From Acorus gramineus (lineage: Eukaryota > Streptophyta > Magnoliopsida > Acorales > Acoraceae), in assembly GCA_030737835.1 (NCBI GenBank), contig CM060854.1, positions 19,572,036 to 19,636,035 on the forward strand: a stretch of DNA of 64,000 bases, given 5' to 3'. Positions 23,931 to 37,023 of the stretch are shown piece after piece. The translations under genes were made by a program, and so were the position numbers. The first letter of the stretch is position 1, and each line of letters opens with the position of its first letter. Below the pieces are notes generated by a model. That model had not been told where the DNA came from. It was given only the letters and a program-made list of their open reading frames with translations, and did no database searches.

Positions 23931-25919
23931 GTTTGAGTCCTGAAAAAAACCCTCGTGTTTTGATTTGGGGTTTTGATCACCCGATGGGAAAGGAAAGCCC
24001 TTTGGGTGATCTTGTGCTTATTGTTGTGAATGTATGGCTGTTTTAGTGAATGTGATGGTTCACACTTGCAACATTTGATCGTTTATTTGGGGGAAAGGTT
24101 GAATTTTGTGCATTTTTAGGCTGATAATGTATTGGTTTGTTTGGATCACTTGACAAAAATCATTGCTTGACTTCGTATGGCTTTGTTTTGTGTTCTTCGA
24201 TGGTCATGATATGTGTTTTGGGCATTAGGTAGTATTGTTTTGAAGTTGGTTTCTTTCATGCAAACTCGAATATGCATTAAGAATGTTTAAGTGGAAGAGA
24301 ATCATAGTTTAGAATTCTACTTCATGAATGGGCGCACATTGATTTAGGCATATGACGTGGTGGGGTTGTATCATAAATTGTGGATGTGAGTATTTCATGT
24401 AAGTCTAGTTAGAAAGGCTTTTATGTGGTTGCATTGCATCGAAAAAGGAGAATGTGAGTATTTCTAGTTAGAAAGGCTTTTATTGTCAACCATTGAACTA
24501 TAGGTCCAGCCCTAGAATGCGGGAATTTACTTGTGAAGAGAACCATTAAGAAGTTCGAGGGAGATATAAATGTGTGTGTGGATCCTAGATAGCAATTGAT
24601 GGAACAAGGAAGCTCATTAAAGAGGATGGTAGAATAGAAAATATGAAGGAAGTCATTGTACATGTGGATAGATGGGGTAATTTGGTAGCTATTGTGTAGA
24701 GATGTATATGTGCTACTCTACTAATTTTGTTTCTAGAATTAAGTATGCATAGCGGGCGGAATGTGCAACCTGCATATTGACTCCCATTCAAATTTTTTTA
24801 GGCACGGAATTCATGGAGCAAGCATGTTTAATGATTCAACATTCGGGGTGGCAGCCTGTTGATCATTCACTTAACTAAGTGGGCCCAAAAAAATCAATGG
24901 GTAAAGTAGGATAGCCGATTGATGGCTGACTATTTTATGTTAGACGGCAGGAACCTGCCGGTTGCCCGACCACGCAATCCTGGACATGCCGACCTACAAC
25001 ACTGCTTAAGCTTCTCAAAATGGCCATGGCATGGGTGCTTGGGCCTGGTACATGCCTGTTTTCTTGACGAAATCTTTCCAACACTGTAGCCAATTCTTAG
25101 ATAGTGTATTTGGTCCAGTTGTTTGGGTAAATTCAGGTATCACTTGCACTATCTACAGCGATATCTTCAAACATTGACAATGCATGGTAGAGGTAGTACG
25201 GTGGTGCAAATATCATCATGAGTGGGTAGCTTTGATTTGGAGGAGTTTTTTTTTTTTTTTATTATGTCTTTATTTTGTATTAATTTTGTTTGATGATCGC
25301 TTATCTCCTTTTATTCCAGGAGCTTTCTATGTATAAGATCGCTCCTATATATTTTCCGGAAAAAAAAAATTCAGGAAGGGATGATAGCTCAATCTAAACA
25401 TCCATGACGCTAATTGATCAGTTTGACCTTTTTGCACTGATTCTTTCAGATTGAAGAATTTTGTTTGAGCTATATATTTCCATGTTTAATAAATCTGCAA
25501 ATGCTGAGTCTATACTCCAGGTCATATCATATAAGAACTACCATTATAGAATGAGCAAAATTGCTTTGCTGAATTTATCTTTGAGGAGTACTAAGTTCCG
25601 CTCCATGAGTTAAGATAGTAAATATGTGTGGAGGTTTACACAGATCTGTAGATTTTTAGCAACACATAAAATGCAGAGGTTTTTTTTAACATGCAGATTT
25701 ATCACATAGAATGTAAACCATTGCCAGAGTTTATTAGGCCTCCTCAAATGATGCAACCATTAAGCAAACAATCTTTGTTCTATCCTGCTATCAGAAAAAA
25801 TTCATAGAAGGGGTTGCAAGATAGAGCTTGTGCTAAATTACATTCTGTTTAATCTCTGAATAGTTTACATTCCCTTACTCTGGTTTTATATATGATTGTT
25901 CTTGTTTCATTTACAATAG
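23931..25919 (+). other. long first intron of the FRS gene
   Basis: GT at 23931 and AG ending at 25919. There is no coding signal. Short imperfect repeats (TCTAGTTAGAAAGGCTTTTAT) occur twice near 24405-24482. A T-run at 25249-25261 may be a retroposon relic. Confidence 0.6.
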
Positions 25920-27555
25920 GATCCACTAAAAATGGTCGCAACTCCCCCGAGAAGCAGTGGTTGCTGGGTCCGATCTCGACGATGCCCTTGTGGCGATGAA
26001 CAATGTTATGTTCGAACAGATGGAGACATAGAAGATACAGCAGTAGTTCCCGTGGGCCCAGTTGATCCAAGCCATCCAATGGGGATGCTACGGACCCCAT
26101 CCGAAGGTGCTAGACCTATGGATATCACACCACGTGTGGGGCAAGTGTTCCGTAGTGATGATGATGCCCAAGAATTTTACACCAATTTTGCGAGACAGAA
26201 TGGTTTTTCTATCAGGAGGGAACGCTCAAAGGGAAGCCAAGGTCATCCGCTGGGAATCTACAAAAGGGAGCTTGTGTGTCATCGTGCAGGATTTGCTGCG
26301 CCACGGAAATCCGTGGAAGTCGAACGCCAGAGAAACAAAAAATCTTCACGATGTAAATGCGAGGCAAGAATGATAATCAAGAAGGATATGAAATCCGGAA
26401 TTCCTCGTTGGGTGGTTATTCAGTTTAGTAATGAACACAACCATGAATTGTTGGACCATGAGGAAGTACGTCATCTTCCCGCGTATCGTAATATTTCTGT
26501 GGCTGATCAAGATCGCATTTTAGTTCTTTCAAAGGCCGGTTGTACTGTGAGTTTAATAATGAAGATGCTTGAATTGGAGAAGGGTGTACAGACCGGTCAG
26601 CTTCCATTTATAGAAAGGGACCTTAGAAATTTCCTTCAGTCCTCCAAAAGTGTTGACCGAGAAAATGATGGAACGGAGCTTCTTAAGGTCTGTAAGGGAA
26701 TGAAAGATAAGGATATGGATTTTTGTTACGAATTCACAATGGATGAGAATCATAAGCTCGAACATATTGCATGGTCATATGGAGATTCGATTCGTGCGTA
26801 TAGTTTGTTTGGAGACACGGTGGTTTTTGATACAACGTGTCGCTTGGATGCATATGACATTCACATTGGGATGTGGTTTGGTATGGACAATCACGGGAAC
26901 ACGACTTTCTTTGGTTGTGTGTTGTTGCGAGATGAAAAACCAAGTTCCTTTCAATGGGCATTACAGGTGTGTTTACTTTTTGGTTTTTCCATCCCATTTG
27001 GCTTACTTTATTAAGATCTTTTGCTGTATTTGATAGACATTCTGGCCTCATACTTTCTATTCTTTTAATTGTAGGCTTTTCTACGCATAATGAATGGGAG
27101 ACCCCCTCAAACAATATTGACCGATATAGATATGAGTCTTAGAGATGCTATAGTAAATGAACTGCCAGAAACAAAGCACGTGTTCTCAATTTGGCATGTC
27201 ATGTCCAAGTTATACAGCTGGTTCTTCCTTCCACTTGGAACACAGTACGAGAAGTTCAAATCTGAATTCCTAAGGTTGTATAATCTGGAAGCGGCAGATG
27301 ATTTCGAGCATCAATGGGAGCAGATGGTGATCGAGTTTGGACTTGTTTCAGATAGACATATCACATTGCTTTTTTCTCAACGCCCATTTTGGGCACTTCC
27401 GTATCTGAGAGGTTTCTTCCTTGCTCGAATGACGACAGTCGAGCATTCAAAGTCGATAAGTTCTTTCTTTAAGGGATTCTTGAACTCAAGGACGCGTCTG
27501 AAGGACTTTATCGAGCGGGTAGCTGTTGAATCTTTGGCCCATTTTTTCCATTAGA

Positions 27556-28096
27556 ACTTCCTGTCAATTATGAAAATTTCTTTTAAGCTTGTTACATATT
27601 CAATCCAAATCCATATCTGAAAAAATCTCTCTGAAAATCCATTTCTGACATAAATATCTGTATCTGAAAGATTGCGTAGCAGATATATATGATGGTGTCC
27701 TCTGTGTCCTCTTCGAAAAATATCCATATTCAAATATAATTTTATTATTATTATTTATTGTATCAATATTTATATATATACACACTCTGGGATTAATATG
27801 TGCTGTTATTATTGCTTTTATGTTAAACCATATATTGATTTATGTAAATGCTTATGAATCTATGTTTTAGGTTGAGTAATTGTTAGATTTTTTTACATAT
27901 TTTTTATATTGAATATATGATTTTTCTTTCGGACATCGGATCATTTGTATCCATTTAGATATTTTAGATAACTACTCGAATATGAATCCAAATGTTCAAA
28001 TTGGATATGGTTATCAAATATGAATATTTTTTTGGATATTAAGTTCAGATATGGATTTGAACACATTATGTGCTCCATTGACAGGCCTAATTTGTT
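27556..28096. mobile_element. possible hAT-like insertion in the last FRS intron
   Basis: The right side ends ATTGACAGGCCTAA, a typical end of plant hAT-type elements, and the left side has CTTCCTGTCAAT near 27556. The inside is rich in ATATCCA/TGGATAT words in both orientations. No target duplication was found, so the call is weak. Confidence 0.35.
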
Positions 28097-28176
28097 TTTA
28101 AAATATTCTTTTTTCATACTCGTAGGTGGCTGCTGCGGCTGATTTAGGCAATCAAGGTTTAGATAACATTGTATAG

Positions 28177-30330
28177 TCATCTAAGGTTATAAATACACAA
28201 TAAAAAGAGGTTAAGGTTGTACATATAAAGTATAACAGTGTACTCATAATAATGTAAACATGAAACATGTATCACATTTTCAAATCATTCTATTATGTTT
28301 TATTATCACCTCATTTTGTTTTAACTGAGGCATATATTCATTTTCTGTCCCTATACATTATCCAACATGTAGAGTGCAAAAAAAGACATTAAAAAATATT
28401 CAAGAGGTTCCTTGCATACCTCTACAATCTAATAAGACCCTCTTGTTTCAGTTGGATGGGATGTATATTTTGGAGGCCTAACAATAGTGCAAAGGCAATC
28501 TCTCACACAAAATAATGTATATAGCAATCTAACCTATGATAACAGTGTACAAACCTATGTGTGCATATGGGTTGAATAGACAATCCCTCACATAAAAAAC
28601 AATGTATATAAAATTTTAATTGGTTTTTAAGGCCCCAAACAGCAAAAAAAAAAAAAAAAATTCAAGCATGGGCCATCTAAAATGATAACACAAATGAACA
28701 TGCATGTAATAAGTAATTATGCCAAACAATACATGCAACCACTCAATATTGAAATAATAAATCTAGACAAAAAATATACCTCAGATAGCTGTAATCCTCA
28801 AAAGACAAGCAAACGACCCTAGCCCCAACGGGTGACGACCCATCACCACCTCTCCTAAATCCATTCACCAAAATTCACTCATCCTCTCTCCCTAGAACAC
28901 CCAATCTGGCCTATCACCACCTCTCCCAAACCCATCCACCAAAATCTCAATCATCTTCTCCCTAGAACACCCAATCCATCCCTCCTCCCTCCGCCTCCTT
29001 GTGCTCTCCACAAACTCCTCAAATGCCCTCCACCAAACCCACCCAAAGACTCTGTGGCTAGGACATCTTGAATAACCCCTAACAAATCGGCGAGATTCAG
29101 GGGAGAAAAGGGGAGTGACGAGGGTTTTTTTGGGGAAGAGGAAGTAGAGACGATGGTTTTTGTTTCAAGGACTAATAGTTAATACAACGGTATCTTCAGG
29201 GACCACTAATTAATTTTCCCTTGAAATAATAATGTATTATTTTATAAAATAAGTTTATTATAACCATATTTATTTAAAAAATAGTGTTTTCCAGCCTTTG
29301 AAGATGACGTCACGACTGGGTTGTCTTTGCACATGTTGGTGAATAGAGTCCTCCTACACAAGCCCACTATATAGGCCCCATTCACAAGCCCTATGAGGTG
29401 TCATTATCTCATTAGTTATTTGTTTGACTTTTAAAAAAGATTAAGAAGGTAAAATACAATATTACCCTCATTTAAAACCCACAATTTTCTCCCTCATTAA
29501 ATCCATCTCCACCCTTTTCAAAAAACATATCAACATATTCAATTCATTTCAAGAAACCTATTTTTTTCAAAACAAATAAAAAAAGAAACCATTAATTACT
29601 TTATGAAAACAGAATTGAAATTCAAATCCTATAGGGTTACTTAAAAAGAAATCGTAAAACGAAATCATTCAAAAAATTCATTTCATCGAAAACATAATAA
29701 AAGATCAAATTTTTGTTTGCGGTCTCCATTCAATAAAAAAAGATGGCGAAAAGGAATAATCAACGTTATTTTTTAAACACTGTTGTTAATTTGTAATTTT
29801 TCACTTCCAATCATCAAACAAAGTATTTATGATTGATGCAATTTTTTTTCAATAAATGCAGAAATGAAACATAAATCATAGTATAAAATTAGAGTTCGAA
29901 ATAAAATTCAGTTACATTTATAAAATGTAACTTAATTTTAACAATAAATTACATTAAAAGTTAGTTACATTTTTATGTTACAAATGTAAAGAATGTGACC
30001 CAAATACAAGTTTTATTTTAGGTGAAGAAGAAAAAAAAGCCGTAGATAGACAGACAAATTATTATTATTATTTTCATTTTATAAAGCAAAAGAGAGAAAA
30101 CTATTAATTACAAAAAAATCATAGTATCTAATCTTCCAAACAAATTCAAAAAATCATGACACATCAGAGAACTCCTTGATTATGAAGAGTAATTATTAAA
30201 AAAAATAAAACATAATAGGTATTAATACTTGTGTAGTTTCACGAGGCCTATATGAGGTTACGTGAATCATAACAATAGGGAAAATGTTTCGTCTCACTTA
30301 TTAGAGACCGTTGGTATCGCGACATTTTTC
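28177..30330. other. intergenic DNA between FRS and XRCC1
   Basis: AT-rich. A 65-70-bp imperfect direct repeat (CACCACCTCTCC...CCCTAGAACACCCAATC) sits at about 28848-28980. Pyrimidine-rich sequence around 28800-29060 reads, on the minus strand, like the 5' region of a gene, but no supported ORF follows. An A-run lies at 28647-28661. Confidence 0.5.
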
Positions 30331-30336
30331 GAATTT

Positions 30337-31140
30337 TTGCCTCTGAAGGTACGTTAGGGTTTATCATTTCTATAATAATAATTTTTGCCTCTGAAGGTAC
30401 GTTAGAGTCAAAATCTTGAATCTTGAATTCTTCACGGTGACCGATTTTGCTGATTTTCAGTTGCTTAGTGATGGTGCATTTTTTTTTTTGCTTGGTATGA
30501 TGGTGCATTGTTAAACTTTCATTATTAGAGTTTTGAGTAGAAGTTGGAGTGACATAAAAATTGAGAATTGAGTTTATTGTATAGATGTTTTGTATCAGGT
30601 TGAATGAGAAATCTAACCTCAATAGCAGCAACCGATTATTAAATTTGCTTTCATTATAATCCCATGGATTCCATTTTTTATGGCGATTTTTTTTTTTAAC
30701 TGGGTCTTGATTTGTTTTCTTCTGAAATCAAGGATTGGAAGATTTGAACTTTTTGTGGTTGTTGATTTTGATGCGCATTTAGGTGAACAAGTAAAATCTT
30801 GAATCTTGAATTCTTTGCGGTGACCAATTGTGATGATTTTCAATTTCTTTAGTGTCATTGCATTGTTAAACTTATTATTAGAGTTGTGAATTAGAAGTTA
30901 GAGTGACATCAAAATAGAGAATTGGGTTTATTTTATAGAGCCTTTGTATCATGTCAGATGCAAAATCAAACTCCAATGAGACCCCAAAAAGGAACCTTCT
31001 ATCATGGATGAGGGTTTTGAAGGAGGGTGGCAACCAACATTGCTGCTTTTCAATTGTTCAGTGATATCCATTGTTGAATTTTGCTATTAGAGTTGTGGAT
31101 TAGAAGTTCGAGTAATATCTAAATAGAGATTTGGGTTCAT
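30337..31140 (+). repeat. degenerate tandem copies of XRCC1 leader/exon 1
   Basis: Three successive blocks share TTGAATCTTGAATTCTT.GCGGTGACC, ATTATTAGAGTT.TG..TTAGAAGTT and GTATCATGTC-like ends: about 30400-30620, 30795-31045 and 31060-31300 (the last is the real exon 1). The middle block has ATG 30951 and reads MSDAKSNSNETPKRNLLSWM, an exon-1 look-alike with the conserved KRNL.SWM, then loses homology and has no matching donor. A 24-bp repeat (TTTTTGCCTCTGAAGGTACG) occurs at about 30333 and 30382. Confidence 0.7.
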
Positions 31141-31159
31141 TGTATAGACCCTCTGCATC

Positions 31160-34100
31160 ATGTCGGATGCAACAAGCCCCCATAAGACTGAAAAAAGGAA
31201 CCTTCCATCATGGATGAGTGGTTCAAATGAGGGCAGCAATGCTACTCGTAAAAAGGCCCACAAGAAGAACGAAGTCGAATCCTCACACATATCTAAACTT
31301 TTAGTAAGTTGTTAATCAGCATAATGCTTATTATGTCTTCCATTGGGAGTTTGTTGACGGGTGTTGCATTGTGGTTGAATTTTGCTAGGATGGGGTGGTG
31401 TTTGTTTTGTCGGGGTTCATCAACCCAGAACGTGGTGTTTTGCGATCGCAGGCTTTGGAGATGGGGGCAGAGTATCGGGCCGACTGGACATCGGACTGTA
31501 TGCTATGATATGTGCATTCTCCAATACCCCAAAGTTTAGACAGGTTGAGGCAGATTGTGGCACTATTGTCTTGAAGGTTGTAACTTATTTTCATGGCTTT
31601 TATTACATTCTGATGGGACTTGTGAATTACTGATATGTTGAATATGATCTTTAATATTTATAATCATGATGTTGATATGAACTAGGCATCCATATATTTC
31701 TTAGAATAATTATTTTTTCTTTCTAATAATGAATTGATAATTTTTTTATTTTTTTATCTGCGAACCAAGCTTTAGGAAAGTCGGTTAGCACCCCTATCCG
31801 TAAAGGAGATTGGGGGTTCAAAGCCTTGGGGAGCCAATCTTAAAAAAAAAAAATTTTTTTTTAATGAGATATCATTGGAAGATTTCTTACACAATGTTAT
31901 TTCTATTTGGATCTATGAAAATTTTTATTGGACTTAATTGTCATAAATATTAGATAACATCAATTAGATGACCCAAATGATAATCAGCTTCGGTGCATAC
32001 AGTGTTAATATGTGATCTTCATTCCCTTACTCATCTGCTGAATAAGGGAAAACCTTCAATTGCATAGACAACCAATCCGCATCTGATTATCTTATGCTGA
32101 ATCATTAATTTGACAAGAAACTGTTGTTCATTTGATCCTTTGAACCAAGCAATCTGCGCAATTGCTTTGTCTCATCCTTCTCATAGTAGCATATGAAAAT
32201 GGCTCTCTCATATTTCTAATATGTAACAATGCGAAGACCGGTTCCCCTTTTTTTCACGTAGCTTGGGGAAACAACGGCATTTGTTTTTCGTATTGGATGT
32301 GTAGCAATTTAATGAAATTGGACTAGTCTGATGCTCTATTGGTAAATAGTGAAAATGATCTTCTGAAATATTGGACTTAACATATGCACCTCATTCTTGA
32401 CAAGAATCTGTCATGGTGTTGAGTTCAATGATAATTATCTAATGAATGGTCTTATTTATTGAGTACATACTAGCAGATTTGTGAATCAGAAGCACCATTT
32501 TAAAGTTTTGTTATTGACAATAATAATTTTATCCTGCGGTAACCTTTTGTCTAATTATTTCAACTTCTTGACTGCCCCAAGACTGGATATCAGAATGCTA
32601 CAACCAGAAAAGGCTTGTTGAAATTGACCCCCATCTCATGCATGCTGGCAAACCATGGCGAAAGGAGAAAAATTCTTGCAAGGCAACAAAAGGTGAAAAA
32701 AATATAACAGTTATATCTTTTGACTTGAACTGATTTTTGCTATACACCAAATTTAGGCCATTACCCTATATAGCGCTCCTGTTTACTTCTTTATCTGTAC
32801 CTACACTTGCTCCACATATAATCATCTATAACAATGACATATACGGATATTCCTCAAACCACTTGGTGCTGGGTTTTTTGTACCCTTCTTCTTTTTCTAA
32901 AAACACAGATCTCCATTGGTAATCTTACAAAATTTTGTTGCCTTTGCTTTGTGATGCTCAGACTAGTGTAACATGTATCAATTGACTCGCATTTGTGTTT
33001 TAAGTTGAGAGATTTATAAACTTGGTGATCACATTAAGATACGAGGGAAAGGGTTTTGAATTAGGCATACAAAATTTTAAGCTATTCTCCATCATAAAGT
33101 GTATGCTTTGCAAAACCATTAACTTTAAGAAACAGATATCTAAATAGTTTGTACTGCATTTACTGCAGCTACTTTCAACATGGAGAAACTAATTAATGGT
33201 TTATAGTACATGGAAGAGGACATGTTACGTAATCTATTTAGACTATCATGACCACCAAATATGTTGTATCAGTCTACTTTATTAGTTAGTTTATATCATT
33301 TTTTTAGTTTTTTTCTTCCTTATTGTGCAGAGAAAGAAAATGCTTCATCTGGAAAACCTCACAAAAAAGTTGAGAAAACACCTCCACAGAAGCTAGCTGG
33401 CTCTTCAAGTCCCAAGGTGAGTTTGAGAAAAATAAGAAACGAAAAAATAGCTAGAATAGAAATAGATGTGGTTCAGTTGATACTCAGATGTTTTTCTCTT
33501 CAAGTTCTTTTCCCACTTCCCACATAGGAAGTAGTCTTTTGGGTAGCGCTTCAACCATTGGGATCAGAGAATTCGTTCTTATGTTTTAGAGAACATTGGC
33601 ATAGAGTTAATATGACAACTATATTTGTCTGAATCTCAGTTGTCACATTTTTGTGATTTTTTATGTTCAAGTGGTGATTCCATCTTTCTTTCGGGTGTCA
33701 ACCTTTTCTGTCTCCGAGATGTGGCAGTTTCTGTAGGCCATGTTAATTTCAAGAGGAACGGCTTAGAAGAATCAACAAGCAATATTTAGGAAGTTGTTCC
33801 CTATATCAGTTAAATTATAGCATATGTAGTTATGTACGACGCCGATCAGTTTAAAAATCATGTAAACCTATAAATATGGGAATTTTTTTATGCCTGTGTT
33901 AGATCTTTGTTGATGGTCATTTTTATATAAATTGTCTATTTTAATGCCAGAGATGGGCTGACAAATGATGATTACAGACTTATGGTGTAAATGAAGCATT
34001 TTCCAACTTTATACATTTTATTAACTTGTTCATTATTCTCTGCTTATGCTGCATAAATCTGATTGTCATGCAGTCTGGAGCTCCTAACCATCACCAATTT

Positions 34101-36059
34101 TCGCCATCCAAAGTAAAACACTGGGCCATTGATGATTTGAAAAAAACCATATCTTGGCTGGAAAATCAAGAAGAGAAAGTAAGTTCACCTTTTCAAGTAA
34201 AGTGCTCTCACTTTTGTGATGGTAAATCACGTTTTGATGAAGTTTTGTTTTTGTAATTGTGAACCTGGTTCATTCATCCTGAGTGACGGAATTCATGAAA
34301 TTTTACATCCAAATAAAACTTTGCACTTTATGCATGAACTGGGTTTGCCTGGTTAATTGTCTTAGTCCATATAAACTTTGCTTGGTTAATTGTCTTTCCC
34401 AGATCTTATATTACATATATCTCTATAAAAAATTTAGGGTACCAAATTGATTTAATAAATGTGTCATACTTCCAATATATGTAAACACACATCCATTTGC
34501 ACGGTGCATTCCTGTTAGATGTTTTGTAGCTTCACCCTATCACACTCTATAGAAGTGTGCTTGGTAGGAATAACTTCAAAGAATAAAATCTATCAAGAAA
34601 TGATGAATTTGTTTGCTTTTTTTTTTTTGTTCTAATATAATGTTTTTTCTTTAACTTGTATAGTCTAGATTTTAGCTTAAAATAAGTTGTTGTGGCATGT
34701 TTGTTTAAACTTATTTGAGATTATTTAAGCAAAAAACAACTTTAAAAAGTCACAATCATAAAGTTGGGTCAATGATGCTTTTTAGATTATAGCTTATATG
34801 CGACTTTATAAATTTTCGTCTTGTACACAAATACCTTCAATCTACATCATGAATAGCAATTGTGCACCTTTATTTACAAACACATGATTATTCTTTTTAC
34901 TTCCATATCTTAAAAGGGTATTCTTGACAAATTAAACAGCAAAAAAAAGAAAAAAAAGAAGAAGCTATCTATTTCACAGCATATTCTGAGAAGGCCAAAG
35001 AGAAGGGCAGAAAGAATGATAAGTACTGAGACGAATGTATTCAGTTTAAAAGACCAACCTATGGGAGCGACTGACAAACATCTTTTACTGCTTATTTGTT
35101 GTTTTTTTCACAAAGATAACAAACAGATTGTTGCTTATCATAAAATTTAAAATTTATAATCTACAAGATATAATCTATAATCTGTAAATTTAAGCTGCAA
35201 CAAACATGTCCAATAGTGTTGTTTGATTTTCATAAGTTAGTTTCAAGCAAAAAATAGTTAAACTGTTGTCCCCCTTAAATTCATGTGTCGTGTTTATAAC
35301 ACATGCACGTGTCTGAGACTCAAAAATCATTTTATGAATTTTGGTTATGTATGGGGCATATCTGACATGTGTCCAACACATGTATTATCGTACTGGACAC
35401 GACTAGTTCATTGAAGTGTTATTTCCCTCCATGCCAGAGTGAAGGAGAGTGTGTGCTATGAGTTTTTTCTTGCTCATCAACATTCTCTTCATTGCAATGG
35501 CTTGTCGTTTTTTTGATTGATCAGTGCACCAATGATGCTTGTATCATTAATGTGAAAAGTCATGCTTTGTTGTAGTTCAAATCCTTTTTTTTCTCTTGGT
35601 ACTTTGTATACTAATTATGGATTGACAGCCTGATTCCAGCGAAATAAAGAAAATAGCCGCTGAAGGAATACTCACCTGTTTGCAAGATGCAATCGAAGCG
35701 CTTAAAGAGAACAAGGTGACTGCCCCCTAAACATTTTTTTTTGTTTCCCAAATCCATGATTTAATAGAACTTGTATGTAGGATATCAAACAAGTAACTGA
35801 ACAGTGGAATATCATCCCTCGCGTGGTTGAAGAGTTGTTAAAAGTTAGTCATGGAAGCAGCATCTCTCTCTTGATGGAAGATCTGTATGAGCAGGCTGTG
35901 AAATGCAAGCGCGTTTATGAGGTTGAGTTTAAAGTTCTTGATACCTCCCATACAGAGACAACTGAAGGCGATGGCAAGGCAGGATATGATTCAGATGCAG
36001 ATAGTGATAAGACAGTCGAGATGACAGAGGACGAGATCGAACTTGCTGCAGAGACCTGA
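31160..36059 (+). pseudogene. XRCC1: XRCC1 (plant one-BRCT form) with frameshift in BRCT exon
   Basis: XRCC1 is the scaffold of DNA single-strand-break/base-excision repair. Exons: 31160-31303 (MSDATSPHKTEKRNLPSWM), 31389-31576 (BRCT: GVVFVLSGFINPERGVLRS, then ICAFSNTPKFRQVE), 32581-32692 (DWISECYNQKRLVEIDPHLM), 33331-33416, 34074-34178, 35629-35715 and 35781-36059 (TVEMTEDEIELAAET, stop TGA). With one base restored the total is about 333 aa, near the plant family length. In exon 2 the frame breaks between DWTSDC and ICAFSN: one base is missing near 31504-31507 and TGA follows at 31506-31508. The acceptor before exon 3 reads CCCCAA|GACTGG instead of AG, and the nearest AG is one base out of phase. 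Both lesions point to a pseudogene, unless they are sequence errors. Confidence 0.82.
31765..31856 (+). mobile_element. SINE-like piece in XRCC1 intron 2
   Basis: Sequence with GGTTAGCACCCCTATCC and GGGGGTTCAAAGCC, resembling a tRNA-derived A/B-box pair (B box GGTTCAAnnC), followed by an A-run at 31844-31854. The target duplication is not clear. Confidence 0.4.
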
Positions 36060-36404
36060 CATCTAAGTGAAAGAAAAAGGGTATAGTGGGGGGATGAGAT
36101 GGTCAATTAGGTCTCATTAGTAATGAAAGAGTGACATGTGTTACCGTAGAAATTTAAGGTTTGTGTCATTTTAGTTGCATGTCACTCTAACTTTGGAACT
36201 GATGAGTCTTGATGTGATCTAGTTTAGATTGTGTCTCATCCAATATTGGGAATCCAAGAATGGGCCTATCAAATGGATAAGTGATGGCCAACATTAGAAA
36301 CCCGGAATTGCTTTGTGTCCAAGGAGACTCTATGATGCAAATTTTGCATACTTCTGTACAGTTTTATTTTTGTTACCAATCAATACATATTGTATAGTGG
36401 TAGT

Positions 36405-36895
36405 TAGGGGTGTAATTTGATCGGTTTGGATTGATTTTTTGCAAATCTAAATTGTATCAAATTATAGTCACACGTAATCTTGAAACCGAATCGAACCCTA
36501 TTTTTGTTTGGTTAACCCGAACTTCAATTGAACTAAACAGTCAAAGATAAGCATATATATATTTAGTTTTTTTTTTTTCTTACCAATTTGGGTGGGTTAG
36601 ATTTTTTTTTTTTTTGGTTGGGGGGGGGGGGGTGTTGATTTACAACTTTACATTAATATCAAAATGCTAGGATTGATGGTATAAATTAGCAAATTCATTT
36701 TTTATGAATATTAATGGTATAACAGAAATATAGTTTTTAATATAAAAAGAATAATCTAAATGAATATTGATTATTAATAATCACGTGGTTAAATTTAATT
36801 AAGTTTAATTCAATTTATTTTGAAATAAAATCAAACCCAAACCATAAAATTATTCACCCAAACCCAAAAGTAGGCTTACCAGAGTTACACCTCTA
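36405..36895. mobile_element. hAT-type non-autonomous element downstream of XRCC1
   Basis: Starts TAGGGGTGTAA and ends TTACACCTCTA (inverted). Flanks are GTGGTAGT at 36397-36404 and GTGGTAAT at 36896-36903, an 8-bp duplication with one mismatch. It contains a T-run plus G12 tract at about 36601-36632. No ORF. Confidence 0.7.
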
Positions 36896-37023
36896 GTGGT
36901 AATACATGACATCACATAATTTATTTGGTTAAATGTATTAAGCTTTCGTGATGCTATCCCATAATTTTGGATGTTGTTACACTCAATCTTTGTTTGCAAC
37001 GTAGGCTAATGTACGATTTCATT

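Larger units (their letters stand above)
23718..28176 (+). pseudogene. FAR1-RELATED SEQUENCE gene (FRS10/11-like), lacking the SWIM finger
   Basis: FRS proteins are domesticated MULE transposases acting as nuclear transcription regulators. Exons: 23718-23930 (71 codons), 25920-26966, 27075-27518 and 28126-28176, all in phase, 584 aa. Residues 1-71 hold three LQDGL repeats. The FAR1 DNA-binding domain spans about residues 145-247 (zinc ligands in ELVCH, SRCKC and NEHNHE). The MULE transposase domain follows (VVFDTTCRLDAYDI; ILTDID; IWHVMSKL). Exon 3 could instead read through to a stop at 27552-27554; splicing at 27519 to 28126 gives ERVAAAADLGNQGLDN, which fits the family better but soon stops at TAG 28174. 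The C-terminal SWIM finger region of FRS10/11 proteins is not seen downstream. It could be a truncated gene that is still expressed. Confidence 0.75.

Noticed and set aside
25932-26373. Overlapping plus and minus ORFs around the FRS exon
   Set aside because: Shadows of the FRS frame; their sequences show no domain, while the chosen frame has the FAR1 motifs.
30248-30858. Minus-strand ORFs of 127 and 79 codons
   Set aside because: They fall in the degenerate XRCC1 exon-1 repeats, are low complexity, and match nothing recognisable.
34690-35215. Possible TIR element in XRCC1 intron 5 (GCATGTTTGTT / AACAAACATGT)
   Set aside because: Only about 11 bp match, the order of flanking words is inconsistent and no target duplication was found.
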